DNA of 64,000 bases from Citrifermentans bremense R1 (GTDB lineage Bacteria; Desulfobacterota; Desulfuromonadia; Geobacterales; Geobacteraceae). Shown piece after piece: positions 15,798-24,609 of the stretch (position 1 is its first letter; each line of letters starts with the position of its first letter). A program made the translations under genes and the position numbers. The stretch lies in NCBI RefSeq assembly GCF_000426865.1, contig NZ_AUGE01000001.1, forward strand, positions 310,001-374,000, given 5' to 3'. The notes beneath the pieces were generated by a model. It did no database searches, was not told where the DNA came from, and was given only the letters and a program-made list of their open reading frames with translations.

Positions 15798-17354
15798 TCA
15801 AGCCAGGGTGATGCCGGACTTGCCCGGGGCCACGATGTTGTTCGGGTCGAGGGCTTTTTTAACCGTCCTGTTGAAACGCCGCATGGCCGGGCCGTAGCTG
15901 TCGGCCACCTGGTTCATGAAGGCCGGCGTGGTGCGGTTGATCCCCCAGCCGCGCTTGCTGAAGGACCTGGTCAGTTCGTCGTAGCACTGGTGCGCCCGCC
16001 GGGCCTCGGCGGCGTCGGCGCGGTTGAAGCGCAGGTCGATTACGTGGCGGGCGTCGCGCCAGAAAAAGACCAGCTCGCTTAAGTAGTCGAATCCGTGCCG
16101 GTTCACGATCTCGGTGGCGAGCTTCACCTGCTGGGCAATCTCGCCGGGGCGCGCCGCGGCCGTCGGCTGGAAGCGCATGGATCCGCCGCCGGGACGCCAG
16201 GAGTCGAGCGGGTCGTTACTGGTGACCCCTCCCTTCATGAGCTGGGCGCGGTACTGGAAGGCCGGGTCCCCCTTGGCCTCCTTCTCGGTGATGATCTTGA
16301 TCTTGTTGCCGAAGGCCTTGGTGAAGGTGCCGAAGACGTACTTCCAGTTGAGTTCCACCTGCTCCGGCGAGCCGTACACCGCGCCGTAGAGGTTCCAGGC
16401 CCCGACGCCGTAGCCGTCCATCACCTTGCGGGTGGCAAGCGTCCCCTTGCCGCTGTTGACATACCCCTTCTTCTTCCCCTGGGCCACCGCGGCCGCCTCC
16501 CACCCCGCGTTCACCAGGGCGCAGGCGTTGGGGACGATCTGGGTCTCGCGCAGGAACATGAGCGGCTTGACGATGTGCTGCACCATGTCGGTCGAGGGGA
16601 ACCTGATGCAAAAAGGCTTGTAGCCGCCCGGCGGCGGAGGGGGCATGAGCCACGCCCCCACCTTGGTGACGATGCCGCTGTTTCCCTGCGAGAAGAGGCC
16701 GTCCACGTAGGGGCCGAAGCCCCATTTGAAGACCTGCCAGCTGGTGGTCCTGGGGATCCCCCCCATGCCGGTGCGGATCAGGCTCCCGTCGCCCAGCACC
16801 ACCTCCATGCCGCAGGAGAAGAGGAAGGATTCGCTGTAGGGGGTGTAGCCGGTGCCGCGCTCCAGGATGTTGCCGGCGATGCTCACCCCCGCCGCCGGCG
16901 CCGGGGTGTCCAGCCAGAGGTCGATCTTGTTCTTGGCGAGGTAGCGCTGCAGTTCGTCGTAGGTGACGCCGGGCTCCACCAGGCAGTACCCAAGCTCCCG
17001 GTCCACTTCGATGACCTTCTTCATCCCCCTCATGTCGAGGACGATCTGCCCGTCGGTTGCCGGGGCCGCGGAGCCGTAGCCCCGGTTCTCCCCGCCGTAG
17101 TAGGTCCAAAGCGGGGTCTTGTAGGCGTTGGCGATCCTGACCACCCCCTGCACGTCGCTCTCGCTCCCCGGGTAGAGGACCGCCGAGGGGCGGTTCGGGG
17201 CGGCGCTCGGGGCCACCGTGTTGGCGAGATATTGCTGCAGGGCCGCCGCGTCGGTCCGGACCCGGTTCTCTCCCAAAAGGGAGCGGTACTCGCGGATCGC
17301 CTTGGCGAAGGTCTCTTCCTTTATCCCCTTGGGGAGTGCGATAAAGCTGCTCAT
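15798..17354 (-). CDS. p-Cresol methylhydroxylase alpha' isoform, lacking the FAD-linking tyrosine
   Basis: 518-residue vanillyl-alcohol-oxidase/PCMH-family flavoprotein: FAD_binding_4 domain at about 55-230 (PSAVLYPGSESDVQGVVRIA, RGYGSAAPAT, NILERGTGYTP), then the cap domain. It is about half identical to the next gene over its whole length. At the position of the covalent-FAD tyrosine in the alpha subunit (LYNWRGGGG) this protein reads LDSWRPGGG, with Asp384 instead of Tyr. This matches the described Geobacter metallireducens enzyme, in which an alpha' isoform carries no FAD and is thought inactive. CGAGGAGG precedes the start. Confidence 0.88.
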   Translation of the reverse strand: MSSFIALPKGIKEETFAKAIREYRSLLGENRVRTDAAALQQYLANTVAPSAAPNRPSAVLYPGSESDVQGVVRIANAYKTPLWTYYGGENRGYGSAAPATDGQIVLDMRGMKKVIEVDRELGYCLVEPGVTYDELQRYLAKNKIDLWLDTPAPAAGVSIAGNILERGTGYTPYSESFLFSCGMEVVLGDGSLIRTGMGGIPRTTSWQVFKWGFGPYVDGLFSQGNSGIVTKVGAWLMPPPPPGGYKPFCIRFPSTDMVQHIVKPLMFLRETQIVPNACALVNAGWEAAAVAQGKKKGYVNSGKGTLATRKVMDGYGVGAWNLYGAVYGSPEQVELNWKYVFGTFTKAFGNKIKIITEKEAKGDPAFQYRAQLMKGGVTSNDPLDSWRPGGGSMRFQPTAAARPGEIAQQVKLATEIVNRHGFDYLSELVFFWRDARHVIDLRFNRADAAEARRAHQCYDELTRSFSKRGWGINRTTPAFMNQVADSYGPAMRRFNRTVKKALDPNNIVAPGKSGITLA

Positions 17355-17404
17355 CTAGATGCCTCCTCGACTGTTTGGTCTGTTGCCCGATTCCGGCGCC
17401 AGGC

Positions 17405-18988
17405 CTAAAGAGTGATCCCGGACTTGCCCGGCGCCAGGATGTTGTTGGGGTCAAGCGCCCGCTTCAGCTTGTGGTGGATGTCGCGCATCCCCTGTCCGTA
17501 GCTTTGGGATACCTTCTGCATGAACGCGGTGTTGGTGCGGTAGGTCCCGTAGCCGTTCTTGGTGAAGACGGTGAGGAGCTCGTCGAAGCACTTGTAGGCG
17601 CGCTTCATCTCCTCGGGCTGGGTGCGGTCGTAGAGCAGGTCGATGATGTGGTGCATGTCGCGCCACCCCACGATGAACTCGGAGACGTAGTCGAAGCCGT
17701 ACTTGTTGAGAATCTCCGTCGCCACCTTCATCTGCTGGTCGCACTCGGAGGGGCGCGCCGCCGCAACGGGGGCGAACCACATCGATCCCCCGCCCCCGCG
17801 CCAGTTGTAGAGGCCGAACTCCTGCAGCGTCGAGCCCCCCATCATCAGCTGGCGGCGGTACTCGAAGATGGGGTCGTCCTTCGCCTCCCTCTCGGTGATG
17901 ATGCGGACGTCTTTGCCGAACTTCTGCTTGAAGGCCCCGGAGACGTACTTCCAGTTGAGCGCCACCTGCTCGGGTGAGCCATAGAGCGCCGCGTAGAAGT
18001 TCCAGGCCCCGACGTCGTACTTGTCCATGATCTGCTGGAAGACCTTGGGGGGGAGCGAGTCCTTACCCTTGTAGAAGGTCTCCCGGTTGGTCCCCTTGCC
18101 GTTCTTGTCGTAGGTGAAGTACCCCGCAGCCTCCCAGCCGGCGTTCACCACGATGCAGGCGTTGGGGATGATCTGGTTCATGCGCAAGGGCATCAGGGTC
18201 TTGATGATGTCCGGGAGCATCTCCACCTTGGGGAACTTCATCAGGAACGGGAAGTACCCTCCCGGCGGGGGGCCCTTCATGAGCCAGACGCCGAGCTTGG
18301 TGATGATCCCCAGGTTCGACTGGGTGAACAGGCCGTCCACGTAGGGGCCGTTGCCCCACTTGTTGGTCTGCCATGAGGTCGAGTTCTGGAGGCCTCCGGT
18401 GCCGGTCCGGATCACGTCCCCGTTGGCGAGCACCACCTCCATGCCGCAGGAGAAGAGGAAGTGCTCGCCGTAGGGGGTGTACCCCACGCCGCGGTCAGCC
18501 GTGTTACCCACCGGGCTTGCCATGGCCGACGGCGCCGGGACGTCGACCCAGAGGTTCATCCGGTTCTTCTTGAAGTGCTGCTGCAGGTCGAAATAGGTGA
18601 CGCCCGGCTCCACCAGGCAGTACCCCAGCTCCTCGTCCACGTGCACGATCCGGTTCATGGTCTTCAGGTCCAGGACGATCTGGCCCCGGGTCGCCGGTGC
18701 CGCCGTGCCGTACCCCATGTTCTTCCCTGTGGAGACGGTCCAAAGCGGCGTCTTGTACTTGTTGGCGATGGCGACGATCTTCTGGATCTCCTGCACCGAC
18801 TTCGGGTAGATCGCCGCCGAGGGCTTATGCAGCTCCTCCGACTCCGGGATCATGATCTTCATATAGGACTGCAGGGAAGCGGGGTCGGTCCTCACCCTCC
18901 CCTCGCCCAGAAGGGCGCGGTACTCATTAATCGCCCTGGCGAAGGTTTCTTCCGATACTCCCTTGGGAAGCGCAACGAAACGGCTCAT
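17405..18988 (-). CDS. p-Cresol methylhydroxylase catalytic flavoprotein subunit (alpha)
   Basis: 527-residue PCMH/VAO-family flavoprotein: FAD_binding_4 domain at about 55-230 (MGYGTAAPAT, GNTADRGVGYTPYGEHFLFSCGMEVV) and a substrate cap domain after it. Tyr394 in FGLYNWRGGGG falls exactly at the residue number reported for 8-alpha-O-tyrosyl-FAD linkage in the Geobacter metallireducens enzyme. It hydroxylates p-cresol with water to 4-hydroxybenzyl alcohol and oxidises that to the aldehyde, giving electrons to cytochrome c. No N-terminal signal peptide is visible. CAGGAGG precedes the start. Confidence 0.92.
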   Translation of the reverse strand: MSRFVALPKGVSEETFARAINEYRALLGEGRVRTDPASLQSYMKIMIPESEELHKPSAAIYPKSVQEIQKIVAIANKYKTPLWTVSTGKNMGYGTAAPATRGQIVLDLKTMNRIVHVDEELGYCLVEPGVTYFDLQQHFKKNRMNLWVDVPAPSAMASPVGNTADRGVGYTPYGEHFLFSCGMEVVLANGDVIRTGTGGLQNSTSWQTNKWGNGPYVDGLFTQSNLGIITKLGVWLMKGPPPGGYFPFLMKFPKVEMLPDIIKTLMPLRMNQIIPNACIVVNAGWEAAGYFTYDKNGKGTNRETFYKGKDSLPPKVFQQIMDKYDVGAWNFYAALYGSPEQVALNWKYVSGAFKQKFGKDVRIITEREAKDDPIFEYRRQLMMGGSTLQEFGLYNWRGGGGSMWFAPVAAARPSECDQQMKVATEILNKYGFDYVSEFIVGWRDMHHIIDLLYDRTQPEEMKRAYKCFDELLTVFTKNGYGTYRTNTAFMQKVSQSYGQGMRDIHHKLKRALDPNNILAPGKSGITL

Positions 18989-19015
18989 CTTGATACCTCC
19001 TGATGGTTTGGCGTC

Positions 19016-19435
19016 CTATACCTCTACGGAGAAGGCGACCCGGTCCCCCCCCTCGTTGGTCACGTAGTGGAAGCGTCCGCCGCGATCGACAATCGCCTCG
19101 TGCACGACGACGAAGCTCGCCTGGTCCAAGAGGCCGACCAAGGTGTTGGTCTTCCCTTTCCTCGCGTCCTCGAAAAGGAGCGCCGCCTGGAAATAGCAGT
19201 CGGTGAGCGAGCCTGCGAGCGGCTGCACGCTCCACGTGCCCGGCGCGCTCTTGCGCATGGTCTCCACGAACTGGCTGGCCGTCCCCAGGCCCGGGGCGTA
19301 GAGGCAGATGCCGTCGATGGCTCCCGCTTGCGCGGCTTGCGCGCTCCCTGCGAGAGTGCCGGTGCCGGAGACCGCCACGGCCGCGCCTGCTGCGAATATG
19401 GTCTTGAAAAAGGACCTTCTGTTCTGGCTGGTCAT
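19016..19435 (-). CDS. Small Tat-exported protein of the PCMH cluster, unknown function
   Basis: 139 residues. The N-terminus NRRSFFKTIFAAGAAVAV is a twin-arginine signal peptide, with likely cleavage after AQA near residue 35. The mature part of about 105 residues shows no heme, Fe-S or flavin motif and only two cysteines. Its start overlaps the stop of the PCMH cytochrome gene by four bases (ATGA), and PCMH alpha follows 27 bases downstream. It may be a periplasmic chaperone or escort helping fold or export the flavocytochrome; that is inference from context. Confidence 0.75.
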   Translation of the reverse strand: MTSQNRRSFFKTIFAAGAAVAVSGTGTLAGSAQAAQAGAIDGICLYAPGLGTASQFVETMRKSAPGTWSVQPLAGSLTDCYFQAALLFEDARKGKTNTLVGLLDQASFVVVHEAIVDRGGRFHYVTNEGGDRVAFSVEV

Positions 19436-19809
19436 TTTTTTGCCCCTCCTTTTTGGGCCGGAGCCGGCCGGTATGTGGGGTTGATCTTTCTGTAGGCGGC
19501 GACCTCCTTCAGGTAGGTCACGAATCCGTCCAGCTCCTTTGGGGGCACCTCGGAGAGCCTGAAGGCGGGCATCGCCTTCATCCCGAAGCGGACGTTGTTG
19601 CGGATGTACTGCTCGTGCAAGGGATTGCCGCTTTTGGAGGTCATGTCGAAGATGCCGGTGGGACCGATCTGGACCCCCTGCTGGTGGCACATCACGCAGT
19701 ACATCTCGAAGGCGTAGGGCATCTTCGGGGGGGCCGGCACTGCCGCGGCCGGCATGGTCGAAGCCCCCAGGGCGAGCGCCGCCGCTATGGCTAGGATGGT
19801 TCTTTTCAT
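19432..19809 (-). CDS. Monoheme cytochrome c, PCMH beta subunit
   Basis: 125 residues with a Sec signal peptide ending near AAA (residue 23) and one heme-binding CVMCH (residues 38-42). The class I cytochrome c axial methionine is likely in GMKAMPAFRLSEVPPKEL. It accepts electrons from the FAD of PCMH in the periplasm. The gene order cytochrome, Tat protein, alpha, alpha' is compact and translationally coupled at its end. Confidence 0.88.
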   Translation of the reverse strand: MKRTILAIAAALALGASTMPAAAVPAPPKMPYAFEMYCVMCHQQGVQIGPTGIFDMTSKSGNPLHEQYIRNNVRFGMKAMPAFRLSEVPPKELDGFVTYLKEVAAYRKINPTYRPAPAQKGGAKK

Positions 19810-19831
19810 GTCTGGCTCCTGTGTCGCCCTT

Positions 19832-20770
19832 TTAAAGGCGCAGTTCCTTTTTCCCGTCCGGTTCCGCCTGCGTGCTGGTCAGCTCCTGCTCGGGCTGCAC
19901 CGTGTCCACCCTGGGGGGGACGAAATCCGCACGCAGCTTCGGGGTGTACTTGCGGGTGAACTCCCTCTGGTTCAGGCTCAGCACGTAGCTCGCCAGCGCC
20001 TCGATCTGCCGGTCGCTCATGGCGTAGCCGCGCATCGAGGAGCCGGGGGAGACCCGCTGCGGGTCCTTGAAGTGCTCGATCACCCAGTTCTGCTTGGAGC
20101 GCCCCCCCTGGAGGTTCTCCATAGGGAAGTTGCTCGGGTCTTTGTCCGCGAAGCCGCTCAGGTCGGGGCCGACGGCGCCCCCCTGGCCGTTGATCTGGTG
20201 GCAGCCGGAGCAGTGCATCTCCTGGAAAAGGGCGCGCCCCTGGATCAGCTTGTCCGCGTGAATCGCCTCGAAGTCCTTGTGGCAGTAGCCGCAGCGCGAC
20301 TGCATCAGCCCCTTGGAGACCAGCGTCACCGGCCAGTTGTGGATCGGCTCATGCGAGGAGCCGTAGTAGGTGGTGGCGAGCCCCTGTCCGCCGTGGCAGA
20401 TGGTGCAGCCGAACTTCTCCACCGGGTGCTGCTTCAAAAGCTCCGGGTAGGGATGGGTCTTCAGCGGCTGGGCGGCCTTGGCGAAGAGCGGGTCCTCGAT
20501 GGAGATGTGGCAGGTGACGCAGCGGTCCACCGTCTGCCATTCGCCGACCACCACCTGTTTGAGCTCCGGCTTCATCTGGGCGATGCGCTGGTAGACGGCC
20601 GGGTTCTTGTCCCGCCCGATCTTCCCCATCAATTTTTCCCGGTAATCCTCCTGGTAGTACTTCCATTCCCGGTTGGTATCCCGGAAACCCGCCACTCCCA
20701 GGAGGACCAGGCAGACGAGCCCACAGACGATGCAGAGTGTGGTGAGCCTACGTATGACTGCTTTTTCCAT
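19832..20770 (-). CDS. Membrane-anchored tetraheme c-type cytochrome
   Basis: 312 residues. One N-terminal membrane helix (about 9-29) is followed by four heme-binding motifs: CVTCH (84-88), CTICH (122-126), CGYCH (160-164) and CSGCH (187-191). The last one starts a mono-heme cytochrome c domain with YAMSDRQIEALASYVLSL near the C-terminus. Lying next to Rieske and cytochrome b genes, it replaces cytochrome c1 in the complex and could take electrons from, or pass them to, the PCMH cytochrome. AAGGAGG precedes the start. Confidence 0.88.
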   Translation of the reverse strand: MEKAVIRRLTTLCIVCGLVCLVLLGVAGFRDTNREWKYYQEDYREKLMGKIGRDKNPAVYQRIAQMKPELKQVVVGEWQTVDRCVTCHISIEDPLFAKAAQPLKTHPYPELLKQHPVEKFGCTICHGGQGLATTYYGSSHEPIHNWPVTLVSKGLMQSRCGYCHKDFEAIHADKLIQGRALFQEMHCSGCHQINGQGGAVGPDLSGFADKDPSNFPMENLQGGRSKQNWVIEHFKDPQRVSPGSSMRGYAMSDRQIEALASYVLSLNQREFTRKYTPKLRADFVPPRVDTVQPEQELTSTQAEPDGKKELRL

Positions 20771-20782
20771 CTGCTTGCCTCC

Positions 20783-21286
20783 TTAGACGACGAGTTTGGT
20801 CCGCTCGCGGTTCACCTTGGAGGTGTCCACCACGATGGCGCCGGTATGGTCCATGTACATCTCGTACCAGGGGAGGTCCTTGGGGGCGGGTCCGCCCAGC
20901 ACCTCGCCTTTGAGGGCGAAGGTGGAGCCGTGGCAGGGGCAGGCGTACCCCACGTCCGGGTTGTTCTCCACCGGCTTCACCAGGCACCCCAGATGGGTGC
21001 AGACCAGGGAAACGGCGTGCATCCCCTCGCGCTCCCTGACGATCTCGACGCCGCGCCCCTCGATGACGATGCGGCTGCCTATCGGGAAGCTGGCGAGCTC
21101 CCCCACCTTGAAGGCCCGGGCCGGCTCGTAAAGCACGTTGGGGTTCAGGAAGCGCCCGGTCTGCAGCGCGACTCCCCCCACCCCGAGGGCGAGCGTGGCA
21201 ACCGTCACCTTCTTCACGAATTTCCTGCGACCCTCGTCCACATCGCCGGGCATGGTCGCCGCGCCCCCACAGTGATTCAGTTCCAT
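20783..21286 (-). CDS. Rieske [2Fe-2S] protein of the bc-type complex
   Basis: 167 residues. An N-terminal RRKFVKKVTVATLALGVGGVAL segment is a Tat-type signal/anchor. The cluster-binding motifs are CTHLGC (about residues 103-108) and CPCHGS (about 124-129) with GPAPKDLPWYE after them. It carries quinol-derived electrons between cytochrome b and the c-type heme protein at the outer face of the inner membrane. The start was set at MELNHCGG, seven bases after AAGGAGG. Confidence 0.92.
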   Translation of the reverse strand: MELNHCGGAATMPGDVDEGRRKFVKKVTVATLALGVGGVALQTGRFLNPNVLYEPARAFKVGELASFPIGSRIVIEGRGVEIVREREGMHAVSLVCTHLGCLVKPVENNPDVGYACPCHGSTFALKGEVLGGPAPKDLPWYEMYMDHTGAIVVDTSKVNRERTKLVV

Positions 21287-21343
21287 GACGTATCCTCCTT
21301 TTGGGAAATCTTTTTCGGTCACCATCCCCACCTCATCTCCCGG

Positions 21344-21865
21344 TCACTTCCAGGGAAGGTAGAGCGTCCAGTTCGGCCCCCGCAGGAACTGCCCGATCAC
21401 GATCAGGACCAGCATCGACACCACGAACACGGTGAAAAGGGTGGTGGCGACCCTGCGCTCCTTGGCGAACCAGACCCCGACACCGGCAGGGTTGCGGTCC
21501 AGGTAGGGGAGGAACAACAGCGACAGCACGATACCGGCAGGTGCCACGATCCCCCCGAGGAAGGCCGAGTAGCTCACCAGTTCCTGGATCCCCACGAAGT
21601 ACCAGGGGGCCTTGGCCGGGTTGGTGGAGTGCAGGGCGTTTGCCGGCTCCTCCAGCGGCGCGTTGAACAGAAGCGACACCGCGACGACGGCGATCCCCAC
21701 CACCAGGAAGAGGAGGAGTTCGCGCAGCACCAGGTTCGGCCAGCTGGAAACGGTGTCGCCCGGGTCCTTGTCCACCTGGAGCGAGTCCCCTTCCACGATC
21801 GCCATGAGCGAATAGGTCTTGTTGGGGTCTATGGGGAAAATCTCTTCTTTTTTCGCGACGTGCAT
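21344..21865 (-). CDS. Cytochrome b C-terminal subunit (PetD/subunit IV-like)
   Basis: 173 residues with three predicted membrane helices (about 47-67, 95-118, 140-162). The Qo-site PEWY motif appears as APWYFVGIQELVSYSAF. It complements the separate N-terminal cytochrome b gene, giving a split, b6f-like architecture. AAAGGAGG precedes the start. Confidence 0.87.
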   Translation of the reverse strand: MHVAKKEEIFPIDPNKTYSLMAIVEGDSLQVDKDPGDTVSSWPNLVLRELLLFLVVGIAVVAVSLLFNAPLEEPANALHSTNPAKAPWYFVGIQELVSYSAFLGGIVAPAGIVLSLLFLPYLDRNPAGVGVWFAKERRVATTLFTVFVVSMLVLIVIGQFLRGPNWTLYLPWK

Positions 21866-21907
21866 GGCTGCACCTCCTTTAGATCTGTTGTCGGATACCG
21901 CTTCACC

Positions 21908-21937
21908 GGGGACTGGCTCCGCAGGTGCCTGTCCCCC
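21908..21937. repeat. REP-like palindrome, family A copy 5
   Basis: GGGGACTGGCTCCGCAGGTGCCTGTCCCCC in the 80-base gap between the two cytochrome b genes, i.e. inside an operon that should be co-transcribed. Confidence 0.8.
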
Positions 21938-21946
21938 TTTAGCGGC

Positions 21947-22690
21947 TTACTCCGCCGCCGGGCGCGAGAGGCCGCCGTCCTTGCGGATCCTCCAGAAATG
22001 GATCCCCATGAGGATGAGCGCGACCACCGGGAGCAGGGCCACATGCAGCACGTAGAACCTGATCAAGGCCATCTGCCCGACCTCGTTCCCGCCGAGAATC
22101 ACGAAGCGGATCTTCTCCCCGATCCAGGGGGCGTAGGCGGCGATGTTGGAGCCGACGGTGATGGCCCAGAAGGCGAGCTGGTCCCAGGGGAGGAGGTATC
22201 CGGTGAAGCTCAGGAAAAGCGTCATCAGGAGCAGGCAGACCCCCACCACCCAGTTGAACTCCCGGGGAGCCTTGTAGGAGCCGGTATAGAAGACCCGGCA
22301 CATGTGCAGGAAGACGCAGGCGACCATGGCGTGGGCCGACCAGCGGTGGATGTTGCGCAGGATCACCCCGAAGGAGACCACGTACTCCAGGTCCTTCATG
22401 TTGTGGTAGGCGAGCTGCGTGGACGGGGTGTAGTAGAACATGAGCAGCGTCCCCGAAACGGAGAGGATCAGGAACAGGTAGAAGGAGATCAGCCCAAGGC
22501 CCAGCGTGTAACTGAAGCGCAGGGAGTTCTCGTGCACCCGGGCCGGGTGGATGTGCAAAAAGACGTTGCCGAAGACCGCCGCCGCCCGCGCCTGCTCCTG
22601 TGTCCCCTCGACGGGGCGGACCACGGAGCTCCTGATGTTCTTGGGAAGGTTCTTGATGGAATCTCTGATTGTGTAGACTGTTGCGCTCAT
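21947..22690 (-). CDS. Cytochrome b N-terminal subunit (b6-like)
   Basis: 247 residues with four membrane helices and the four heme-ligand histidines: two in [17 protein letters not shown] (about residues 113-128) and two in [20 protein letters not shown] (about 213-230). [19 protein letters not shown] is the conserved cytochrome b Qo segment. With subunit IV, Rieske and the tetraheme cytochrome it makes a quinol:cytochrome oxidoreductase dedicated to this locus. AGAGGAG precedes the start. Confidence 0.92.
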   Translation of the reverse strand: MSATVYTIRDSIKNLPKNIRSSVVRPVEGTQEQARAAAVFGNVFLHIHPARVHENSLRFSYTLGLGLISFYLFLILSVSGTLLMFYYTPSTQLAYHNMKDLEYVVSFGVILRNIHRWSAHAMVACVFLHMCRVFYTGSYKAPREFNWVVGVCLLLMTLFLSFTGYLLPWDQLAFWAITVGSNIAAYAPWIGEKIRFVILGGNEVGQMALIRFYVLHVALLPVVALILMGIHFWRIRKDGGLSRPAAE

Positions 22691-22703
22691 TGTTTTCTCC
22701 TCT

Positions 22704-24548
22704 TTATTCCCATTCCTCGTCCAGGTTGAACTCCGCCATGGTGATGGCCCCGCCGGGGCAGCGCCGCGCGCACATGCCGCAGGAGACGCACCTAGTCTCG
22801 TCCTTGATGATCGCGGTCCGGGCCTTCGCCCCGGGGGCCCCTTTCTTCAGTGCCGCCGTTAACTGCGAGAGCCTCTCGTCCCCCTCGATATCCTCCAGGC
22901 GCACCAGCTTCAGCGTCCCCTGCACGCAGGTGTCGACGCAGGTGCCGCACAAAAGGCAGCGGGAGCGGTCGAAGACGGTCTGGATGCTGCACTGCCGGCA
23001 GCGGGCCGCCTGCTCACGGGCCTCTTTTTCCTCGAAGCCGAGGGTGATCTCCTCCCGGGTCCTCACCCTCTCCTCCGCCTCCCTCTTGGGGATCTTGGCG
23101 GCGGCGATGGTGTCGCAGCGGGTGTTCTGGAACCCCTCCGGCAGCGCCCTCATGTACCCCGTCTGCCTGACCTTGAGCGACTCGCCCCGCAGGTAGCCGT
23201 GGATGGAGCGCGCAGCCTTCTGCCCGTCGGCGATGGCCTCAGTGGCGTTCCTGGCGAAGCGCCAGCGCACGTCCCCTCCGGCGAAGACCCCGGGGAGGCT
23301 GGTGGACATGTCGTCGCCAGCCTTGATCTGCCCGGCCGGGGTTACCTCCAGCCCCTCAAGCCCTTTGAGCGAGCAGAGGTTCGATGCCTGCCCCACCGCG
23401 AGGATTACCGAGTCCACCCGGAACACCTCCGCCGAGTCCGGTACGTAGCTCGGGTTGAACCTCCCCTCCCCGTCCAGGATCGACGCCACCTTCAGGAACC
23501 GGACCCCGGTGACCCTGCCGTTTTCTCCCAGGAAACACTGCGGCCCCATGGACGGGTAGAAGCGGATCCCCTCTTCCTGCGCGTCCTCGATCTCTACCCG
23601 GCTGGCCGGCATGGTCTCCCACGATTCCAGGCAGGCGATCATCACCTGCTCCGCCCCCTGGCGCACCGCGTGCTGGGCGCAGTCGATGGCGACCCCGCCC
23701 CCGCCGATAACGAGACAGCTCTTACCGAGGTCGATCTTTTCGTGATGGCGGACGTAGTCGATGCCGTTGTAGACCCCGTGCAGGTTGGTCCCCTCGATCT
23801 CGATCCGCATGGGGTCCTGCAGGCCGATGGTGAGAAAGACCGCCTGGTATCCCTCCCCGCGCAGCTGCTCCAGGGTGAGGTCGACGCCGACGGTGGTGTT
23901 CAGCTTAAGTTCCACCCCGAGATCGAGGATGGCGTCGATCTCCTTTTGCAGCACCTCCTTGGGGAGGCGGAAGGCCGGAATGCCCGACCGGAGTTGCCCG
24001 CCGGCATGGGGCGCTGCCTCGAAGATGGTCACGGCATAACCCAGAAGCGCCAGGTCGTGGGCCGCGGAGAGGCCGGTAGGCCCGGAACCGACGATGGCGA
24101 CCCGCGCAGCCTGGGCGCCTGCCTTACCTTTCGATTTCGCCTTGCCTAAATGCCTGGAGAGGTTCAGCACGTGGTTGCCGGAGCGGTCGCTCACCCAGTC
24201 GGAGCGCCGCGACAGCTCGTCCAGGCGCTCTACCACGGACTTGGCGGAAGCGGCGCCGTGCCGGTCGCAGGCGAAACGCTTCAGCGCCCGGATGTCCACC
24301 GGGTTCCCGGTCGCCCCTTTGCGGCAGGACTTCTCGCAGGGTGCGGTGCAGACCCTGCTGCAGACCGAGACCAGCGGGTTGGTCTGCCTGGCGATCAGGT
24401 AGGCCTTCTCGTAATCTCCCTGGGAGATGGCGCTTACATAGCGCTTGGTGTCGGTCCCCACCGGGCAGGCGCTCTGGCACGCGGTCAGCGCCCGATATTC
24501 CTCGATACCCAGGATCTTCACCTGGTATTTGCCGGCTTGCTTTTCCAT
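22704..24548 (-). CDS. GltD-like FAD/NAD(P) oxidoreductase with Fe-S domains
   Basis: 614 residues. The N-terminal Fe-S domain has CQSACPVG and [13 protein letters not shown] (about 20-75). Two Rossmann motifs follow, [19 protein letters not shown] (FAD, about 150) and [17 protein letters not shown] (NAD(P), about 275). The C-terminal RCRQC and two ferredoxin motifs [11 protein letters not shown] and [14 protein letters not shown] come last. This layout is known from glutamate synthase small subunit and related electron-bifurcating or electron-input proteins. Next to cytochrome b it could link the quinone-reactive complex to NAD(P)H or ferredoxin. That role is inferred. Confidence 0.85.
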   Translation of the reverse strand: MEKQAGKYQVKILGIEEYRALTACQSACPVGTDTKRYVSAISQGDYEKAYLIARQTNPLVSVCSRVCTAPCEKSCRKGATGNPVDIRALKRFACDRHGAASAKSVVERLDELSRRSDWVSDRSGNHVLNLSRHLGKAKSKGKAGAQAARVAIVGSGPTGLSAAHDLALLGYAVTIFEAAPHAGGQLRSGIPAFRLPKEVLQKEIDAILDLGVELKLNTTVGVDLTLEQLRGEGYQAVFLTIGLQDPMRIEIEGTNLHGVYNGIDYVRHHEKIDLGKSCLVIGGGGVAIDCAQHAVRQGAEQVMIACLESWETMPASRVEIEDAQEEGIRFYPSMGPQCFLGENGRVTGVRFLKVASILDGEGRFNPSYVPDSAEVFRVDSVILAVGQASNLCSLKGLEGLEVTPAGQIKAGDDMSTSLPGVFAGGDVRWRFARNATEAIADGQKAARSIHGYLRGESLKVRQTGYMRALPEGFQNTRCDTIAAAKIPKREAEERVRTREEITLGFEEKEAREQAARCRQCSIQTVFDRSRCLLCGTCVDTCVQGTLKLVRLEDIEGDERLSQLTAALKKGAPGAKARTAIIKDETRCVSCGMCARRCPGGAITMAEFNLDEEWE

Positions 24549-24609
24549 TTCCGACTCCTCTTGGGCAGGTGATGCGTTCTTTCCGTTTCCCTTTACTGGG
24601 CCTGCAGGG

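Noticed and set aside
19754-22729. Very long plus-strand open frame of about 990 codons
   Set aside because: It is antisense to the tetraheme, Rieske and cytochrome b genes, all with clear motifs and ribosome-binding sites; the frame is open only because of GC-rich codon bias.
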